Positions 34,502 through 42,408 of a stretch of DNA of 64,000 nt are shown here, piece by piece. How positions within the stretch are numbered: the stretch's first letter is position 1; each line of letters starts with the position of its first letter. Source of the DNA: Phycisphaerales bacterium (GTDB lineage Bacteria > Planctomycetota > Phycisphaerae > Phycisphaerales > UBA1924); assembly GCA_040221175.1 (NCBI GenBank), contig JAVJVK010000004.1, positions 666,268 to 730,267 on the forward strand. The letters are read 5' to 3'. A program made the translations under genes and the position numbers. The notes under the pieces are model-generated. The model did not search any database. It had not been told where the DNA came from and saw only the letters and a program-made list of their open reading frames with translations.

Positions 34502-34999
34502 TCAGAGCCCCTCGAACTCCAGGTCGGCAGAGGCATCCAGCCCGTAGACCTCCAGCAACACAACGCCAACGAGCCCGACGGCGGCTTCGATGTCGCCGCC
34601 GAGATTGGCCGACAGCACTTCCACCCCGTCTGGATCGTTCTCCACCGGCACCGACACGCCGTGAGTTGGAAGGACCCGCTTGGCCCGCTCGGCTTCGCCG
34701 ACCGAAAGCGCAACCAGTGGGAGATCAAAAATCAGATCTTCCCCAGCCCCGCCAGCAAACTGCACAAACTTGTCCGAGCCATCAACAGTGATGATGAGGA
34801 ATGGCGCCTCTCCGAGCGAGTCAGGCTGGCGCTCCATCAACGCTCGGAGTTCCCGGCGTACCGCGTCAGCCTGATCGTACATACTGACACCCTCGTCCGG
34901 GCTCTCACTCGTGGACGATTGCACCGGCGGTGGCGATTCGCTGCAACCGAGCACAAGTATCATCGCAGCTAGAACTGGCAATGCCGCAATGTGCCGCAT
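34502..34999 (-). CDS. lipoprotein with TY-Chap/YbjN-like domain
   Basis: A 165-residue exported lipoprotein: signal sequence RHIAALPVLAAMILVLGC with the lipobox L-V-L-G-C19, then a Ser/Pro/Glu linker. The remaining 130 residues show the pattern FLIITVDGSDKFVQFAGG ... DIEAAVGLVGVVLLEVYGL, which recalls the TY-Chap or YbjN-like domains; this is a tentative match. Function unknown. AGGGG lies about 8 bases before the ATG at 34999. It sits between two tRNA-Leu genes and may be read from the promoter of the upstream minus-strand tRNA-Leu(CAA), 38 bases away. Confidence 0.65.
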   Translation of the reverse strand: MRHIAALPVLAAMILVLGCSESPPPVQSSTSESPDEGVSMYDQADAVRRELRALMERQPDSLGEAPFLIITVDGSDKFVQFAGGAGEDLIFDLPLVALSVGEAERAKRVLPTHGVSVPVENDPDGVEVLSANLGGDIEAAVGLVGVVLLEVYGLDASADLEFEGL

Positions 35000-35037
35000 C
35001 AACTGCCCCTTGTGCGCGCCCAAGGCCAACTTGCAAA

Positions 35038-35121
35038 TGCCGGAGGGGGGACTCGAACCCCCACTCTGTCTCCAGAAGTGGATTTTGAATCCACCGCGTC
35101 TGCCAATTCCGCCACTCCGGC
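35038..35121 (-). tRNA. tRNA-Leu (anticodon CAA)
   Basis: Eighty-four bases on the minus strand: acceptor GCCGGAG / CTCCGGC, D-arm with GGCAGACGC, anticodon stem GTGGA / TCCAC around loop TTCAAAA (anticodon CAA), class II variable arm (CTTCTGGAGACAGAG) and T-arm GGGGG-TTCGAGT-CCCCC. Discriminator A; CCA not encoded. A -10-like TATCAT lies at 35133-35138, about 12 bases before the 5' end; no good -35 box is seen. Confidence 0.95.
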
Positions 35122-35241
35122 GAGGGGGCTGGATGATAGCCGGGCGGATTGAGGGGGCGGCATGCTGAATCGATGGACAGGGCGTGGAGTAGTGGCTGAG
35201 CCAGCTGGTGAGAGGTCCGGGCCTGAGCCGGCGCTCGGGTA

Positions 35242-36405
35242 TCAAACGCCGATCATCGACGATGCCATCGACCAGGCCGAGACGAGCAGCACGACAGCCA
35301 GGGTTGGGACGGCGATCCATGCGCGAAACCATGGCGCACGCCGCAGCCATCCGAGGACGAGGCAGAGCGCGAAGAACACCGTCACGCACCCCGCCGCCAG
35401 GCCCAGGCTCATGCCGGCAACGGACGTCCACCGATCGTGGTCTGGCAGGGCGGCAATCGTCGGATCGGTCGCCAGGCTGGCGCCCTGGAGCAAACCGAGC
35501 AACAGCAAGGGACTGGTCCATCCGCGTGCGCGGTCGCTGCTCACCAGGCCGGCGATCGCCAGGACGACGACCGACGCGGGCGTCGCGACGTCGAGCATCT
35601 TCGGAGCGGCGTCGATGGCCCCGACCGACACCAGGCCGAATGCCCCCCCGAGCCCCACGAGCAAAGCGCTCATACCCGCGACGTGCTGCTCGAATCTCAG
35701 CCCCAGCAGGACCAGCGCGAGCACGAACAACTGCGGCATCGTCGCACGATCGAAGAATCCCACGTAGCCGTCCAGGGCGTGAGACGAGCCGGCACGAACG
35801 GACGTTCGTCTGGAAGTGTGAGCATCTGATGGAACAAGCGGGGTAGTCGAGCCCACGTACGCGACGTCGATGGCCGCCGACCACTCGCCGGTGGGCACGT
35901 GCATGATCATCGCTTCGCGACCGGGTCGATGCACCGACAGCAGCATCTGGTCGAGGACGTACGGACCGCGAATCGCCAGCTCTGCGGCTGTTGCAGGGAG
36001 CGTGCCGCGAAGGACGAACTCACCGGCCAGTGGAAATCGGAGCGAGGGGTTCTCCAGCCTCCAGGCATCGACCGTTTCGAGCGTCGGCGCGCTGACGACG
36101 GCCATGGAAACGGGCACGCCGTCCACCGTGACCTGGAAGCTGGCCGCGAACCGCTCGCGACTCTCGTGCAACGCGGCGCCGAGCACGCCGGGCGGGCCCT
36201 CCAGCAAGTCGTACATCTGCCAGTCCATCACCCGCTCGGACGTGTCGTTGAGCGCATAGGCCAGTACATCGTGCGTGACGCGCAGCTCGATCTCACCGCC
36301 GCGGGCGCCCCGGTCGATCTCTACCACTGCCACGGTCGCCAGCGTCGGGTGTGCGCTCGCACATGCAGCCATGCAGAGCACGAGCGTGAGGCACAAGCGG
36401 ATCAT
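35242..36405 (-). CDS. HupE/UreJ-like membrane protein
   Basis: A 387-residue membrane protein. A signal peptide (RLCLTLVLCMAACASAHP) leads to an extracytoplasmic domain of about 190 residues, then six or seven helices beginning near residue 215 with GYVGFFDRATMPQLFVLALVLL. This layout matches HupE/UreJ_2-type proteins, thought to be metal (nickel/cobalt) permeases, though the histidine-rich helix typical of HupE is weak here. The ATG at 36405 overlaps the stop of the alpha-mannosidase gene (ATGA), so the two are coupled although their roles look unrelated. Annotation is moderate. Confidence 0.6.
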   Translation of the reverse strand: MIRLCLTLVLCMAACASAHPTLATVAVVEIDRGARGGEIELRVTHDVLAYALNDTSERVMDWQMYDLLEGPPGVLGAALHESRERFAASFQVTVDGVPVSMAVVSAPTLETVDAWRLENPSLRFPLAGEFVLRGTLPATAAELAIRGPYVLDQMLLSVHRPGREAMIMHVPTGEWSAAIDVAYVGSTTPLVPSDAHTSRRTSVRAGSSHALDGYVGFFDRATMPQLFVLALVLLGLRFEQHVAGMSALLVGLGGAFGLVSVGAIDAAPKMLDVATPASVVVLAIAGLVSSDRARGWTSPLLLLGLLQGASLATDPTIAALPDHDRWTSVAGMSLGLAAGCVTVFFALCLVLGWLRRAPWFRAWIAVPTLAVVLLVSAWSMASSMIGV

Positions 36406-39400
36406 TGCGGCGGTTGGCTCATGAGCGTGTTGATCGCGTGCTCGGTCAATGCCTGGTCCCAGATGGTCAGGTTCGCAAGATCACCCTCGTAGCGATATCG
36501 CCCATCCCACGGGTCGACGGGCGCGATGAGCACCTTCGACTCGTCGTCGGCCAGTCGCACGGCTCGCTCGCCGATGAGCTTGCCGTCCTTGTAGAGCCGG
36601 CCGACCTCGCCGTCGTAGGTCGCGGTAATCATCTGCCAGCGGCCCGTGTCGTACGCCGTTCGGCTGGGCACGTCCTGGTTGTGGCTCCACAAATGGACGC
36701 CGCTGGCAAATTTGGCGAAGTAGCGGGCCTGACCGCCCGTTCGTGCGTCACAGTTGCCAAAGCCAACCAACAGCGTGCGATTGTCGGGCTGCTCGTCGAA
36801 GCGGACCCACACGTTCATGGTCCACGCATCGCCAGCGGCAACGGGGAGTTGACCGACGTCCTCGAGGGTGGAGCCATACAGGTTCTTCGAGATCGTGTCG
36901 AGCCCGAAGGTCGGCCCCGAGACAACGAGCGTGTGCATGTCGTTCGAAAGCGTGTTGGCGGCGGGCGAAGCATCCTGCACGCGCGCCAGGTTCAGGGAGT
37001 AGGGCGTGCCGGCGTCGGGCGCGTCGGCGAGTTCGAGCATCGCGGTCCGACCGTCTTCGCCCATCGATACGCCTCGGATCTCGATGGCAGGATCGATCGA
37101 TACATCGCTGGCGGCGATCGCCTGCACGGGCTCGGAAAAGCTCAGGCGGATGCGCGGCGTGGCGTACATCGCCAGCACCTCCTCGACGCGGGGCTTGGTC
37201 TGGTCGTTTACTCGGATGATCTGCTGCTGGACGGGGCCCACGCTGCCGTCGTCGTTGAGCATGGCGGCGCGGATCGTCGTCGTCTGGTTGAGGACGATCG
37301 GCCGCTCGTAGGCGGGCGAATCGGCGGTCGGTTCGCGGCCATCGGTCGTGTAGCGGAACGAGCCGGGCTTCCAGTAGAGGCTGGGCTGGATGGTGGCTTC
37401 GATGGTGTCGGTGTGCGTGCCGTCGGCGCCACCGGGCGTTGCATCCACCTGGATGGTCGGCGGGCGGTACTGGTGATCGCTGAGCGTGTCGAAGAGCGCC
37501 CTTGCCGGCGTGGCCGAGTGACCAACGTTGGCGACCGTGGCCGCGAAGATCGTGATGCGCGGGTCGTCGGGCAGCGTGATGGTGCGTGCGCCCTCGGGCA
37601 GTGCGATCGCCTTGCGGAAGAGATAGCAATAGCGGTAGATCGCGTCGGAATCATCCGTGTGGTGGTGCGAGGCGTACCAGGCGATCTCGTCGTGCTTGAT
37701 GAATCCGGGCGTGAGGCCGATGATGTCGGTGCGGCCCCAAGGGTAGCGTGGGTTGGTGACGTCGCCGGGCCACTCGCGGCGGTCCCACTGGCCCACGTAA
37801 CCGTCCCAGGCCTGGGCGGAGAGGTAGGTCTCGCTGCCGTTGATGTTGAGGAACGCGTGGGCGTCGTCTTCGCTCGAGGCCAGCAGCAGGTACAGCGTGT
37901 CGTAATCGCCCTCGGGCAGAGTGATCTCCTGGCCCTGGCACCGCAGTGCGTTCGGCGCGTCATGGTTGCCCAGATCAAAGTCGACGCCGCCCAGCGTGAT
38001 GGTGTCGGGCAGCATCTCGGCGGGGTACGAGCGGCCGTCGCCGGTGAAGGCGCCGGAAGCGCGGTCGGCATTGGCCGTCATGGCATCGGTGTTGAAGGGC
38101 AGTTCGATGCTTCGGGCCTTGGGCGTTGCCACGCTCGACGAAACGTCTTGGATGCTCAGGGCGATTGCCTCGAGGCCATACCCGCCCAGGCTCGTCGTGA
38201 GCGTGCCGTCGCGGGCCTCCAGGTCAGCCATGGGCCGTTCCTGGCCATCGATCTGTCGGGCGTTGGTGATAGCGCCGATACCGCTGGAGATGGTGACGTT
38301 CTTCGCGGGTCTGCCGGTGTGCTCGCGCAACCGGATGACGATCTCGCCGGTGTCCTCGGCCTTCTTCATGGCCTGCACGCTGACGGCGGGGTCATCGACG
38401 CTCAGGAGCGAGATTGTTTTGCCCAACTCGCCGCTGTGCGAGGTCGTGCGGAACGGGATGAGCGGCTGGTTAAGCGCGGCGGCGTGCTGGTAGCTCTCAC
38501 CCTCGCGCCAGTCGCCGGCGTGGCCCTGCACGGCGTAGAGCACGTGGTGGCGGCCCAGGTCCTGGCTCTGCTGGTCGGGGTAGCCGCCGCGGACGCCGGG
38601 AGTGAACAGCAGCGTGAGGCGGACGGTGTTGTCGTCTGGCTTGTCGGCGGCGTACTTGCTGTCGCACATCACGGTCGTGCCGTGGCTGCCGCTGGTGTCG
38701 GTCAGGTCGAACCATTGGTGGAAGAGGTACTCGTACTGGCGCGGGTGGCCGTTGCCTCGCTCGATCGTGCCCAGGTGGATGTCGTAGGTGGCCTTCGGGT
38801 TGCTGGCCGTCAGCGGGAAGGCGGCTCGGACGCTGCGCTCGCGCGTATTCCAATCGATGTCGGTATCGAACTCGACACGATCGCTGCCGGCGCCCAGGCG
38901 GATGCGCTGGGTAAAGGTCGAGCCCTCGGCCTGCCTGGTCACCTCGACGGCCACGCGGGCCGGACCGTTCTCGATGACCTCGAACTCGACCGGGCCTTCC
39001 TCGCCGACGAATGCCTTGGCGGGGAGCTGGCGGTCTTCCCAGTCCATGTTCCACGCGGGCCACTGGCTTGGATTCTCGTAGTGCAGGCCGATGCGCGCGG
39101 GGGCGCTGAGCAACTCGGTATCGGCCTGCTTATCGAAGATGGACTCGACGTCGCCCTGAGCGTTGAGCTTGACAATGTAGCTTGCGTTCTCGAGGCGGCG
39201 GCCGTCGGGCGCGATGCTGAGTTCGCTGGGCTGGCCCGGGAAACCGGCCTCGCTCAGGCGGACGTCGTAGGTCGCGAAGCCGATCGAAGGCGCGCTGGCG
39301 ACGAAGGCGACGCGGGCGTAGCCATGGGCGTCATCGACCCAAAGGAGCTGCGCGGGCACGGGCTGGCCATGGGCATCGAGCACGACCACGGCCTTGGGCG

Positions 39401-40745
39401 TCGGGCCCTCGAAGGTCAGCTCGGCCTCGACGATGTCGGTGCGCTCCCACGAGACCGGGTTGTAGACGACGATGGGCGTGCCCTCGGCCGAGGTATCCAT
39501 CGCGCTGATGATGACCGAAGCCGCGTCGGTGAGGACCGCGCCGAACTGATTGGCGGCGATGACTTCGTCATTCCAGCTCAGATCGTACGCGAGCGGCACG
39601 CTGGTGCCGGGCAGGATGTCGTGCATCTGCGAGCCCAGCACGAGCTCCCACGCGTCCTGCAGCCGCTGGCCGGGGTAGTCGCGGGCGCCCAGCAGCATGG
39701 CGCCCACGGCCGCCTTCTCGGCGGCGTCGGCGAGCTGCTCGTTCTTGCGGTTCCATCGCTTCATGTAGGCCTGGGACGAGATGCTGCCGGCCGAGTGCTC
39801 GATGAGCTGGAGCTCGCCCTTGTAAGTGGGCAGGGCGTCGCGCTGCTCGGGCGTGATAGCCTCGAACATGAGGTCGGCCCGCTGGGCGATGACGTTGATC
39901 TTTGCGTCAGCGTTCTTGCTGTGGGCCACGCTCTGCTCGACCATCGCGACCGAGGCTTCGCGGGGCGCACCGCCCTGATCGCCCACGCCGTAGTAGTGGT
40001 AATCGACGTAGACGCCCGACGCGTCGCCGTTGTTGTTGATGCGGGTGAGCCAGCCCTCGTCCATCGAGAGGTCGTTGCGAACGTCGCCCACGTAGGCGCC
40101 GGGGTCGAGGGCGGCGATGATCGACTCACCGTCGGGCCCCTCCCACACGCCCACCTTGAAGGGAATCGGTGTGACGGCGTTCCAGGTGAGCTTCTGCGTG
40201 CTGAAGCCCTCGAGCCCGCAGTGGGCCAGCAGGCTGGGCAGCGCCGCGGGGAAGCCGAAGCAGTCGGGCAGCATGAATTCGTTGCTGGTGACGCCGAACG
40301 TATCGCGGGCGTACTTGTTGCCGTAGAGGACGTGGCGGATCTGGGACTCACCAGAGGGCACGTTGGCGTCGTTCTCGTCGACGGCCGAGCCCGAGGGGAA
40401 CCAGCGGCCCTGGGCGACATACTTCTTGAGGGTTTCGAAGTCTTCGGGGTAGTACTCCTCCATCATCTCGAAGCGGCGGGAGCCACCGAAATTGAAGACG
40501 TAGCCGGGGAACTTCTCGAAGCGGTCGAAGTTCTGGTGCAGCGTGTTGGGAATGAACTCGCGAATGGTGTCGAAGTAGGTCCAGCGCCACTGGGTGTCCA
40601 GGTGGGCGTAGCCAACGACGAAGAGGGTGGGCTCGGTCAGGTCGAGGGTGGCGGGGTCTGGCCCGGGGGCGTCCTGCTCCTGAGCAGCCGCGAGGGTCGT
40701 CGCCGCCAGTGCCATGCCCGCCGCCGCCACAAGGATGCTGGTCAT
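36402..40745 (-). CDS. secreted multidomain GH38 alpha-mannosidase
   Basis: A 1447-residue exported glycosidase. After a signal peptide (about 22 residues) comes the GH38 catalytic domain: zinc-binding AHLD at 47-50 and the nucleophile Asp161 in LPDCFGFP, then the YYGVGDQGG loop and the helical three-helix bundle with GSQMHDILPGTS. The all-beta mannosidase C-domain reaches about residue 850. It is followed by an NPCBM/NEW2-like carbohydrate-binding segment, a chitobiase-type C-terminal domain (FRYTTDGREPTADSPAYE), an Ig-like domain and a C-terminal LamG (residues 1290-1440, VNVWVRFDEQ...WQMITATYDG). It trims alpha-mannosides of extracellular polysaccharides. The start at 40745 has GGAG 7 bases upstream; ATG 40751 is too close. 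Confidence 0.85.
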   Translation of the reverse strand: MTSILVAAAGMALAATTLAAAQEQDAPGPDPATLDLTEPTLFVVGYAHLDTQWRWTYFDTIREFIPNTLHQNFDRFEKFPGYVFNFGGSRRFEMMEEYYPEDFETLKKYVAQGRWFPSGSAVDENDANVPSGESQIRHVLYGNKYARDTFGVTSNEFMLPDCFGFPAALPSLLAHCGLEGFSTQKLTWNAVTPIPFKVGVWEGPDGESIIAALDPGAYVGDVRNDLSMDEGWLTRINNNGDASGVYVDYHYYGVGDQGGAPREASVAMVEQSVAHSKNADAKINVIAQRADLMFEAITPEQRDALPTYKGELQLIEHSAGSISSQAYMKRWNRKNEQLADAAEKAAVGAMLLGARDYPGQRLQDAWELVLGSQMHDILPGTSVPLAYDLSWNDEVIAANQFGAVLTDAASVIISAMDTSAEGTPIVVYNPVSWERTDIVEAELTFEGPTPKAVVVLDAHGQPVPAQLLWVDDAHGYARVAFVASAPSIGFATYDVRLSEAGFPGQPSELSIAPDGRRLENASYIVKLNAQGDVESIFDKQADTELLSAPARIGLHYENPSQWPAWNMDWEDRQLPAKAFVGEEGPVEFEVIENGPARVAVEVTRQAEGSTFTQRIRLGAGSDRVEFDTDIDWNTRERSVRAAFPLTASNPKATYDIHLGTIERGNGHPRQYEYLFHQWFDLTDTSGSHGTTVMCDSKYAADKPDDNTVRLTLLFTPGVRGGYPDQQSQDLGRHHVLYAVQGHAGDWREGESYQHAAALNQPLIPFRTTSHSGELGKTISLLSVDDPAVSVQAMKKAEDTGEIVIRLREHTGRPAKNVTISSGIGAITNARQIDGQERPMADLEARDGTLTTSLGGYGLEAIALSIQDVSSSVATPKARSIELPFNTDAMTANADRASGAFTGDGRSYPAEMLPDTITLGGVDFDLGNHDAPNALRCQGQEITLPEGDYDTLYLLLASSEDDAHAFLNINGSETYLSAQAWDGYVGQWDRREWPGDVTNPRYPWGRTDIIGLTPGFIKHDEIAWYASHHHTDDSDAIYRYCYLFRKAIALPEGARTITLPDDPRITIFAATVANVGHSATPARALFDTLSDHQYRPPTIQVDATPGGADGTHTDTIEATIQPSLYWKPGSFRYTTDGREPTADSPAYERPIVLNQTTTIRAAMLNDDGSVGPVQQQIIRVNDQTKPRVEEVLAMYATPRIRLSFSEPVQAIAASDVSIDPAIEIRGVSMGEDGRTAMLELADAPDAGTPYSLNLARVQDASPAANTLSNDMHTLVVSGPTFGLDTISKNLYGSTLEDVGQLPVAAGDAWTMNVWVRFDEQPDNRTLLVGFGNCDARTGGQARYFAKFASGVHLWSHNQDVPSRTAYDTGRWQMITATYDGEVGRLYKDGKLIGERAVRLADDESKVLIAPVDPWDGRYRYEGDLANLTIWDQALTEHAINTLMSQPPQ

Positions 40746-40935
40746 CGTCATGCTCCGTCGAATCGGGGCCAAGCGGCCCGTACGCCCTGGGAGTGAGTCC
40801 GTCAAAGTCGATGGTACCCGCCCGGCTGAGCGTGTCGGCACCGAGCGATTGGATGACCGGCAGATCGCGCTATGAGGCGGTGATCCGCCTTCGGTCGGGT
40901 TTGTTGGTAGGATTGGCGCTGTTGGGGGGAGCAAG

Positions 40936-40955
40936 GCCCTGGCTTGCGCCAGGGC
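40936..40955 (+). promoter_or_regulatory. perfect hairpin/palindrome upstream of PTS operon
   Basis: Eight-base perfect stem GCCCTGGC / GCCAGGGC with a TTGC loop, 32 bases before the IIC start codon. No T-run follows. It could be an operator for a sugar-responsive repressor or an RNA element in the leader. A second shorter hairpin (AGGCGG-TGAT-CCGCCT) lies at 40875-40890. Confidence 0.4.
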
Positions 40956-40987
40956 TGCGTGGGGTGTTGTTGATTGGGGCGAATGAC

Positions 40988-42109
40988 ATGGGCGTGGTCG
41001 TCGATGAACTGAAGAAGCTGCGGCAGCACCTGCTGACGGGCGTGTCCTTTGCCATCCCGTTCATCGCGTGCGGCGGCATCCTGATCGCCCTGTCGCTGGC
41101 GTTCGCACCAAAGATCGAAGGCATGGGCCTGGGCGAGAGCCTGGGCACGCTCGAACCGATCTGGGCGCGAAACCTGTTCCAGACGACGCTCGCGATCGGC
41201 GTGGCGGCATTCACGCTGATGCTTCCGGTGCTGGGCGGATACATCGCCTATTCCATCGCGGGCAAGCCGGGGCTGGTGGCAGGCATGCTCGGCGGATGGT
41301 TCAGCGGACACCTGAGCGTGCCATGGGACCCCGACGCCGGCGAGGTCAGCGCGGGCTTTCTTGGCGCGATCGTGGCGGGCATCATCGCGGGCTACGTGGT
41401 GCAGGCGCTCAAGAAGATTCCGACGAATCGCTACGTCAAGCCGTTGATGCCGATCCTGGTAATTCCGGTTGTCAGCGCACTGGTCATCGGCGTGCTGATG
41501 CTGCTGGTGATTGGTCCGCCCATCGCCTCGCTGATGGGCTGGATGACGGCCGGACTGGAAGACATGCAGGGCGGCAGCGTCGTACTGCTGGCGGCGCTGC
41601 TTGGGGCCATGATCGCCTTCGACATGGGCGGACCGGTCAACAAGGTTGCGTTCTTCTTTGCGGCCGGCCTGATCCAGGATGGCAACATCATGGTCATGGG
41701 CCCGGTGGCGGCGGCGATCTGCACGCCGCCGCTGGGGCTGGGGCTGGCGACGGTCATCGCTCGCAGGATGTGGCGTGAAGACCAACGGGAAGCCGGGCTG
41801 GCGGCGTTGGGCATGGGCATGATCGGGATCACCGAGGGGGCGATCCCTTTCGCGGCGGCCGACCCGCTGCGCGTGATCCCGTGCATCATGCTCGGTTCGA
41901 TGACCGCGAGCGTGACGGCCATGCTGGCATCGGTGGGCAACCACGCGCCGCATGGCGGGCCCATCGTGCTGTTCGTGGTCGAGAACAAGCTGATGTATCT
42001 CGTGGCGATCGCGATCGGCACGCTCGTGACGGCCGGGTCGGTGCTGGCCGTGAAGAAGCTCACCGCCGGCACGCCGCCCGAGGCCGCCGAGAAGGAGGAT
42101 ACTCGATGA
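40988..42109 (+). CDS. PTS fructose-family permease, IIC component
   Basis: A 373-residue membrane permease of the fructose PTS family, with about nine helices. Characteristic segments: LLTGVSFAIPFIACGGILIAL at the N-terminus, LGGYIAYSIAGKPGLVAGMLGG, FDMGGPVNKVAFFF, GMGMIGITEGAIPFAAADP and VGNHAPHGGPIVL. It translocates sugar while it is phosphorylated by IIB. The ATG at 40988 gives the normal IIC length; the ORF continues upstream without similarity. Overlaps the IIB gene by ATGA. Specificity (fructose or mannitol-like) is not provable from sequence alone. Confidence 0.88.
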   Translation: MGVVVDELKKLRQHLLTGVSFAIPFIACGGILIALSLAFAPKIEGMGLGESLGTLEPIWARNLFQTTLAIGVAAFTLMLPVLGGYIAYSIAGKPGLVAGMLGGWFSGHLSVPWDPDAGEVSAGFLGAIVAGIIAGYVVQALKKIPTNRYVKPLMPILVIPVVSALVIGVLMLLVIGPPIASLMGWMTAGLEDMQGGSVVLLAALLGAMIAFDMGGPVNKVAFFFAAGLIQDGNIMVMGPVAAAICTPPLGLGLATVIARRMWREDQREAGLAALGMGMIGITEGAIPFAAADPLRVIPCIMLGSMTASVTAMLASVGNHAPHGGPIVLFVVENKLMYLVAIAIGTLVTAGSVLAVKKLTAGTPPEAAEKEDTR

Positions 42110-42405
42110 AGATCGTCGCCGTCACGGCGTGCCCGACGGGCATCGCCCATACGTACATGGCCGCCGAGCAACTCGAGCGGGCGGCGACCGCCGCCGGGCA
42201 CGAGGTGCAGGTGGAGACGCAGGGCTCAATGGGCATCGAGAACGAACTGAGCACGCAGGCCATCGATGCCGCCGACGTGGTGATCTTCGCGGTGGACATC
42301 GAAGTGGAAAAGAAGGAACGCTTCGAGGGCAAGAAGATCATCCAGGCCAGCGTGTCGGAAGCCATCAAGAAGCCCGAGAAGCTCGTGGCCCGCGCGAGCG
42401 AGTAG
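42106..42405 (+). CDS. PTS fructose-family IIB component
   Basis: A 99-residue phosphocarrier. The active-site cysteine is in VTACPTGIAHT (Cys9), the exact fructose IIB signature; GSMGIENELS is the partner loop. It takes phosphate from IIA and passes it to the sugar in IIC. The ribosome site AAGGAGGA is near-perfect, and the ATG overlaps the IIC stop. The next gene starts 3 bases after its stop, so all three PTS genes form one operon. Confidence 0.93.
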   Translation: MKIVAVTACPTGIAHTYMAAEQLERAATAAGHEVQVETQGSMGIENELSTQAIDAADVVIFAVDIEVEKKERFEGKKIIQASVSEAIKKPEKLVARASE

Positions 42406-42408
42406 GCC

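Noticed and set aside
34377-35121. Integrated element bounded by tRNA-Leu genes
   Set aside because: Interval holds one small lipoprotein gene and no integrase. The similarity of the tRNA genes is that of isoacceptors, not of duplicated attachment sites.
36405-40796. A 1463-codon open frame antisense to the mannosidase gene
   Set aside because: Strongly biased GC-rich codons keep the antisense frame open. The translated product has no domains and low complexity (Val/Gly/Arg/Ala), while the opposite strand encodes a full GH38 enzyme.
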